From: Alphaproteobacteria bacterium
GTDB taxonomy: Bacteria > Pseudomonadota > Alphaproteobacteria > Micropepsales > Micropepsaceae
DNA length: 9,055 bases
Reading direction: 5' to 3'
Assembly: GCA_028869725.1 (NCBI GenBank)
Contig: JAGWRJ010000391.1
Span: forward strand, 1-9,055
Numbering within the stretch: position 1 is the first letter of the stretch; each line of letters opens with the position of its first letter. The notes below the pieces were generated by a model that did no database searches, was not told where the DNA came from, and worked only from the letters and a program-made list of their open reading frames with translations. Of this stretch, positions 7,415 to 9,055 are shown in pieces. Position numbers and translations under genes: made by a program.

Positions 7415-8567
7415 CGAGGAGCCCTTCGGTCATAGCGTTGATGGCGTTGGTCAGATTGGTCACACCGGTTTCGATTTCGTTGCCGACATGTTCGGGATTC
7501 TGGTGATAGTAGGTTCCCAGGGTGGTCGTGAGATTCTCATGCCCGAGTTGGCGTTGCAGCGCCTCCGGGCCGATCACGTTGGCCATCTGCGTCCCATACG
7601 TGTGACGAAGAATGTGGGGCGTGACGCGCACGGGAATGCCAGCGTTTGCTGCCACGCGACCAAGCATGCGCCGCACTTGCTCAGTACAGATCGCGCCACC
7701 TCTTTCGGAGAGAAACAACAGGCTGGGTTCGCTTGAAGTGGCGCGCAAAAAGGCGGGGCGCACGTCATCGAGGTACCAGTCCATCACCTCTCGAATCGAC
7801 GGAAGGTACAACCGCACGACACGCGACTTGCGCCCCTTGCCCCGGACCACAGTCATCAGGGCGTAGCCGCCAAACTGCGGATGCTTATGGTCAGCCTGAA
7901 AGTCCGAGAGGTGCAGATGAACGAGTTCGTCCACCCGAACCCCCGTCATGAGCGTGACCATCACCATCACCTTGTCCCGCTGCAGTGGCTTGTACGACTT
8001 GGAGCCATGCAGCTTGGCGTCCCGGATCTCGGTGTCGAACTGCTCGATCAGCGCTTGGCATTGCTCCCCCGACAGGGGCAGGATCGCCTTCTTGCGCTCG
8101 TAGCGCTTGCGCCGGATCGGGATGGCGTTCTCGTCGTTGATGAACCGTTGCGGCTGGACCCCGAACTTCTGATGAATATCGTTCGATAGTCCGCGCGAGT
8201 CGAACACGAAATTTTGGAAGCCTCGCAGATACGTGATGTACGTCGCCTGCCGGCCCAGGCCAATCCCGTCCGTCGTGACCTTGTAGGCGATGAACTCGGC
8301 GAAGTCTGGCGGGGCCCAATCCCACGGCGGCAGGCAGGTCCAGCGCTGAAAGCCACGCACAGCGCCCATGGCGAGTTCGACCGTTTTGGCACCGAGAGCG
8401 CGGGTTCCGACGAGATGCTTCTCGAACAACGCGAAAAGTAGTTCCGAGTGTTCGACCTCCACCTTCGTCAGGGCGCGACCACGAGACCCACTAGGATGCG
8501 CAACGCTTGGGAATTCTGTGTCCCCTGACGTATTAGCATTCCCGATGCGGACGACGTTAGCCTTCAT
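7398..8567 (-). CDS. Tyrosine recombinase / site-specific integrase
   Basis: This 389-residue recombinase has all expected catalytic residues. A core-binding domain of about residues 40-130 (VELAMGAVRGFQRW, ATYITYLRGFQNFVF) precedes the catalytic domain from about 160. There, R211 is in MTGVRVDELVHLHL, a lysine of the beta-hairpin is in VRGKGRKSRVV (K244 or K247), H318-x-x-R321 is in TPHILRHTYGTQM, H343 is in QLGHENLTTTL, and Y353 or Y354 is the nucleophile. Such enzymes cut and rejoin DNA through a 3'-phosphotyrosine link at short inverted-repeat sites. The first 30 residues are polar and match nothing I recognise. ATG 8567 has no Shine-Dalgarno, and the predicted promoter would give a leader of only about nine bases. 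It is the first gene of the operon and the one expected to carry out integration and excision. Confidence 0.92.
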   Translation of the reverse strand: MKANVVRIGNANTSGDTEFPSVAHPSGSRGRALTKVEVEHSELLFALFEKHLVGTRALGAKTVELAMGAVRGFQRWTCLPPWDWAPPDFAEFIAYKVTTDGIGLGRQATYITYLRGFQNFVFDSRGLSNDIHQKFGVQPQRFINDENAIPIRRKRYERKKAILPLSGEQCQALIEQFDTEIRDAKLHGSKSYKPLQRDKVMVMVTLMTGVRVDELVHLHLSDFQADHKHPQFGGYALMTVVRGKGRKSRVVRLYLPSIREVMDWYLDDVRPAFLRATSSEPSLLFLSERGGAICTEQVRRMLGRVAANAGIPVRVTPHILRHTYGTQMANVIGPEALQRQLGHENLTTTLGTYYHQNPEHVGNEIETGVTNLTNAINAMTEGLLDEGDA

Positions 8568-8576
8568 GCGACATAG

Positions 8577-8611
8577 TTTTGCATATTACGCAAAACTTCG
8601 CAAGATGGCGA
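8577..8611 (-). promoter_or_regulatory. Promoter of the recombinase operon with inverted-repeat operator
   Basis: On the minus strand the sequence reads TTTTGC, seven bases, GCAAAA (8595-8577), a perfect 6-bp inverted repeat. The spacer holds TAATAT (8588-8583), a plausible -10 element, and TCGCCA (8611-8606) lies 17 bases further upstream as a -35 with four of six consensus bases. A repressor bound to the repeat would block the -10, and the Xre protein of the same operon is the obvious candidate. Transcription would start only about nine bases before ATG 8567. Confidence 0.5.
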
Positions 8612-8728
8612 TCCAGTCGGCGGCCTCTTGCGTTGCCGTCGCGCCACTTGTGCCACAACCCCTTGATCCTGCAGGTAACTGGGTGAAAGCCCCCGCACGC
8701 CGCTCTGAGATGGGCTGTGATTACCTCC

Positions 8729-8754
8729 GATTCGCGCAGCAATCTTGCGCAATC
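8729..8754. repeat. Inverted-repeat site, possible recombination core (att)
   Basis: The plus strand reads GATT-c-GCGCA, then seven bases (gcaatct), then TGCGC-AATC. The arms are nine paired bases each with one unpaired c at 8733. Arms of this size around a 6-8 base spacer are the form of a tyrosine recombinase core site. It lies 30 bases from the rplQ terminator, where an insertion boundary would be expected. Function is inferred. Confidence 0.35.
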
Positions 8755-8783
8755 AGGAGAACAATAGGTGGTATATGTTGGAA

Positions 8784-8816
8784 TAAAAAAGCCCCGGATG
8801 CTTGCACCCGGGGCTT
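8784..8816 (-). terminator. Intrinsic terminator of the rplQ operon
   Basis: Read on the minus strand, AAGCCCCGG and CCGGGGCTT (8816-8808 and 8797-8789) form a nine-pair stem around a ten-base loop, itself able to pair TGC with GCA. The stem runs into TTTTTT (8790-8785). It lies 18 bases after the rplQ stop and would also limit read-through into the recombinase operon. Confidence 0.9.
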
Positions 8817-8834
8817 GATCAATAACGACAGAGT

Positions 8835-9055
8835 TCAGTCAGCGTCGGCAGCGAGTTGCGGGCGATCGACGAGTTCGACGTAAGCCATCGGCGCATTGTC
8901 GCCATCGCGGAATCCGCACTTGAGGATACGCAGATAGCCACCCGGCCGCGTGTTGTAACGCGGGCCAAGCTCGACAAACAGCTTGCCCACCGCCTGCTTG
9001 TCGCGCAGCCGCGCAAACGCGAGACGACGATTGGCAACGCCATCGATCTTGGCCA
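8835..9055 (-). CDS. rplQ: 50S ribosomal protein L17, C-terminal part
   Basis: The gene enters from the right edge of the window and ends at TGA (8837-8835), giving 72 complete codons of a protein usually about 120-130 residues long. L17 is a large-subunit protein located near the peptide exit tunnel. Characteristic segments are VANRRLAFARLRDKQAVGKL, FVELGPRYNTRPGGYLRIL and MAYVELVDRP. In many proteobacteria it is the last gene of the alpha ribosomal operon, which fits the strong terminator directly downstream. The residues closely match Xanthomonadaceae versions as I remember them. The gene looks intact and highly conserved, so the accessory DNA was added just outside it. Confidence 0.96.
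   Translation of the reverse strand, partial: AKIDGVANRRLAFARLRDKQAVGKLFVELGPRYNTRPGGYLRILKCGFRDGDNAPMAYVELVDRPQLAADAD

Larger units (their letters stand above)
5283..8754 (-). mobile_element. Candidate recombinase-Xre-recombinase-GIY-YIG mobile module
   Basis: Four overlapping minus-strand genes, two of them recombinase-like, sit with their own control region between a defence-gene cluster and the terminator of rplQ. Every junction overlaps (17, 14 and 17 bases), so the set is transcribed and translated as one unit. The right boundary is placed at the inverted-repeat site 8729-8754; the left boundary is uncertain, and 5283 is only the last gene's end. A wider element could also carry the restriction and kinase genes as cargo. 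It is unlike a prophage or a large conjugative element, since no structural or transfer genes are present. The mobility claim is inference from gene content. Confidence 0.45.

Noticed and set aside
8674..8725. GGTAA and TTACC inverted words upstream of the recombinase operon
   Set aside because: Five-base arms 42 bases apart are expected by chance and form no convincing structure.
8557..8742. 61-codon minus-strand frame ending inside the integrase start
   Set aside because: It has a TTG start, no ribosome binding site and no protein-like pattern, and it overlaps the promoter and repeats; the 8564-8752 frame fails in the same way.

Overview
The window looks like a high-GC gammaproteobacterium, most likely of the Xanthomonadaceae. 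The best evidence is the partial ribosomal protein L17 at the right end. Its residues (for example VANRRLAFARLRDK and RPGGYLRILKCGF, ending in MAYVELVDRP) closely resemble Xanthomonas/Stenotrophomonas-type L17 as I remember it. No database search was possible, so the genus is open. Core genes lie at both ends and the 8.6 kb between them is accessory DNA.

Left part, plus strand. The window opens with the last 69 codons of a heavy-metal RND efflux pump (CzcA/CusA type). A degraded ISL3-family transposase follows 20 bases after its stop. It has a frameshift near 330 and an in-frame TAA at 1205. Its C-terminal part, which holds the catalytic glutamate, runs without a stop into a type I restriction subunit R (hsdR) that has lost about its first 110 residues. 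No hsdM or hsdS is present. This looks like a deletion next to an insertion sequence that removed the rest of the restriction locus.

Downstream, and overlapping one another, are a small HipA-like kinase-fold gene (4332-5051) and a very small lysine-rich protein (5123-5266). They read as passengers of the same defence locus.

Right part, minus strand. A compact operon of four overlapping genes runs from 8567 down to 5283. In order it encodes a complete tyrosine recombinase, an Xre-type HTH protein with a disordered tail, a second and degenerate tyrosine-recombinase-like protein with an N-terminal four-cysteine motif, and a GIY-YIG nuclease-domain protein. Upstream of it, a perfect 6-bp inverted repeat encloses a promoter -10 element, which suggests autoregulation. 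A recombination-core-like inverted repeat lies just before the rplQ terminator. I read this as a candidate self-mobilising module inserted downstream of the ribosomal protein operon. It is the most interesting part of the window.

Right end. A strong intrinsic terminator and the 3' part of rplQ, both on the minus strand, close the window.
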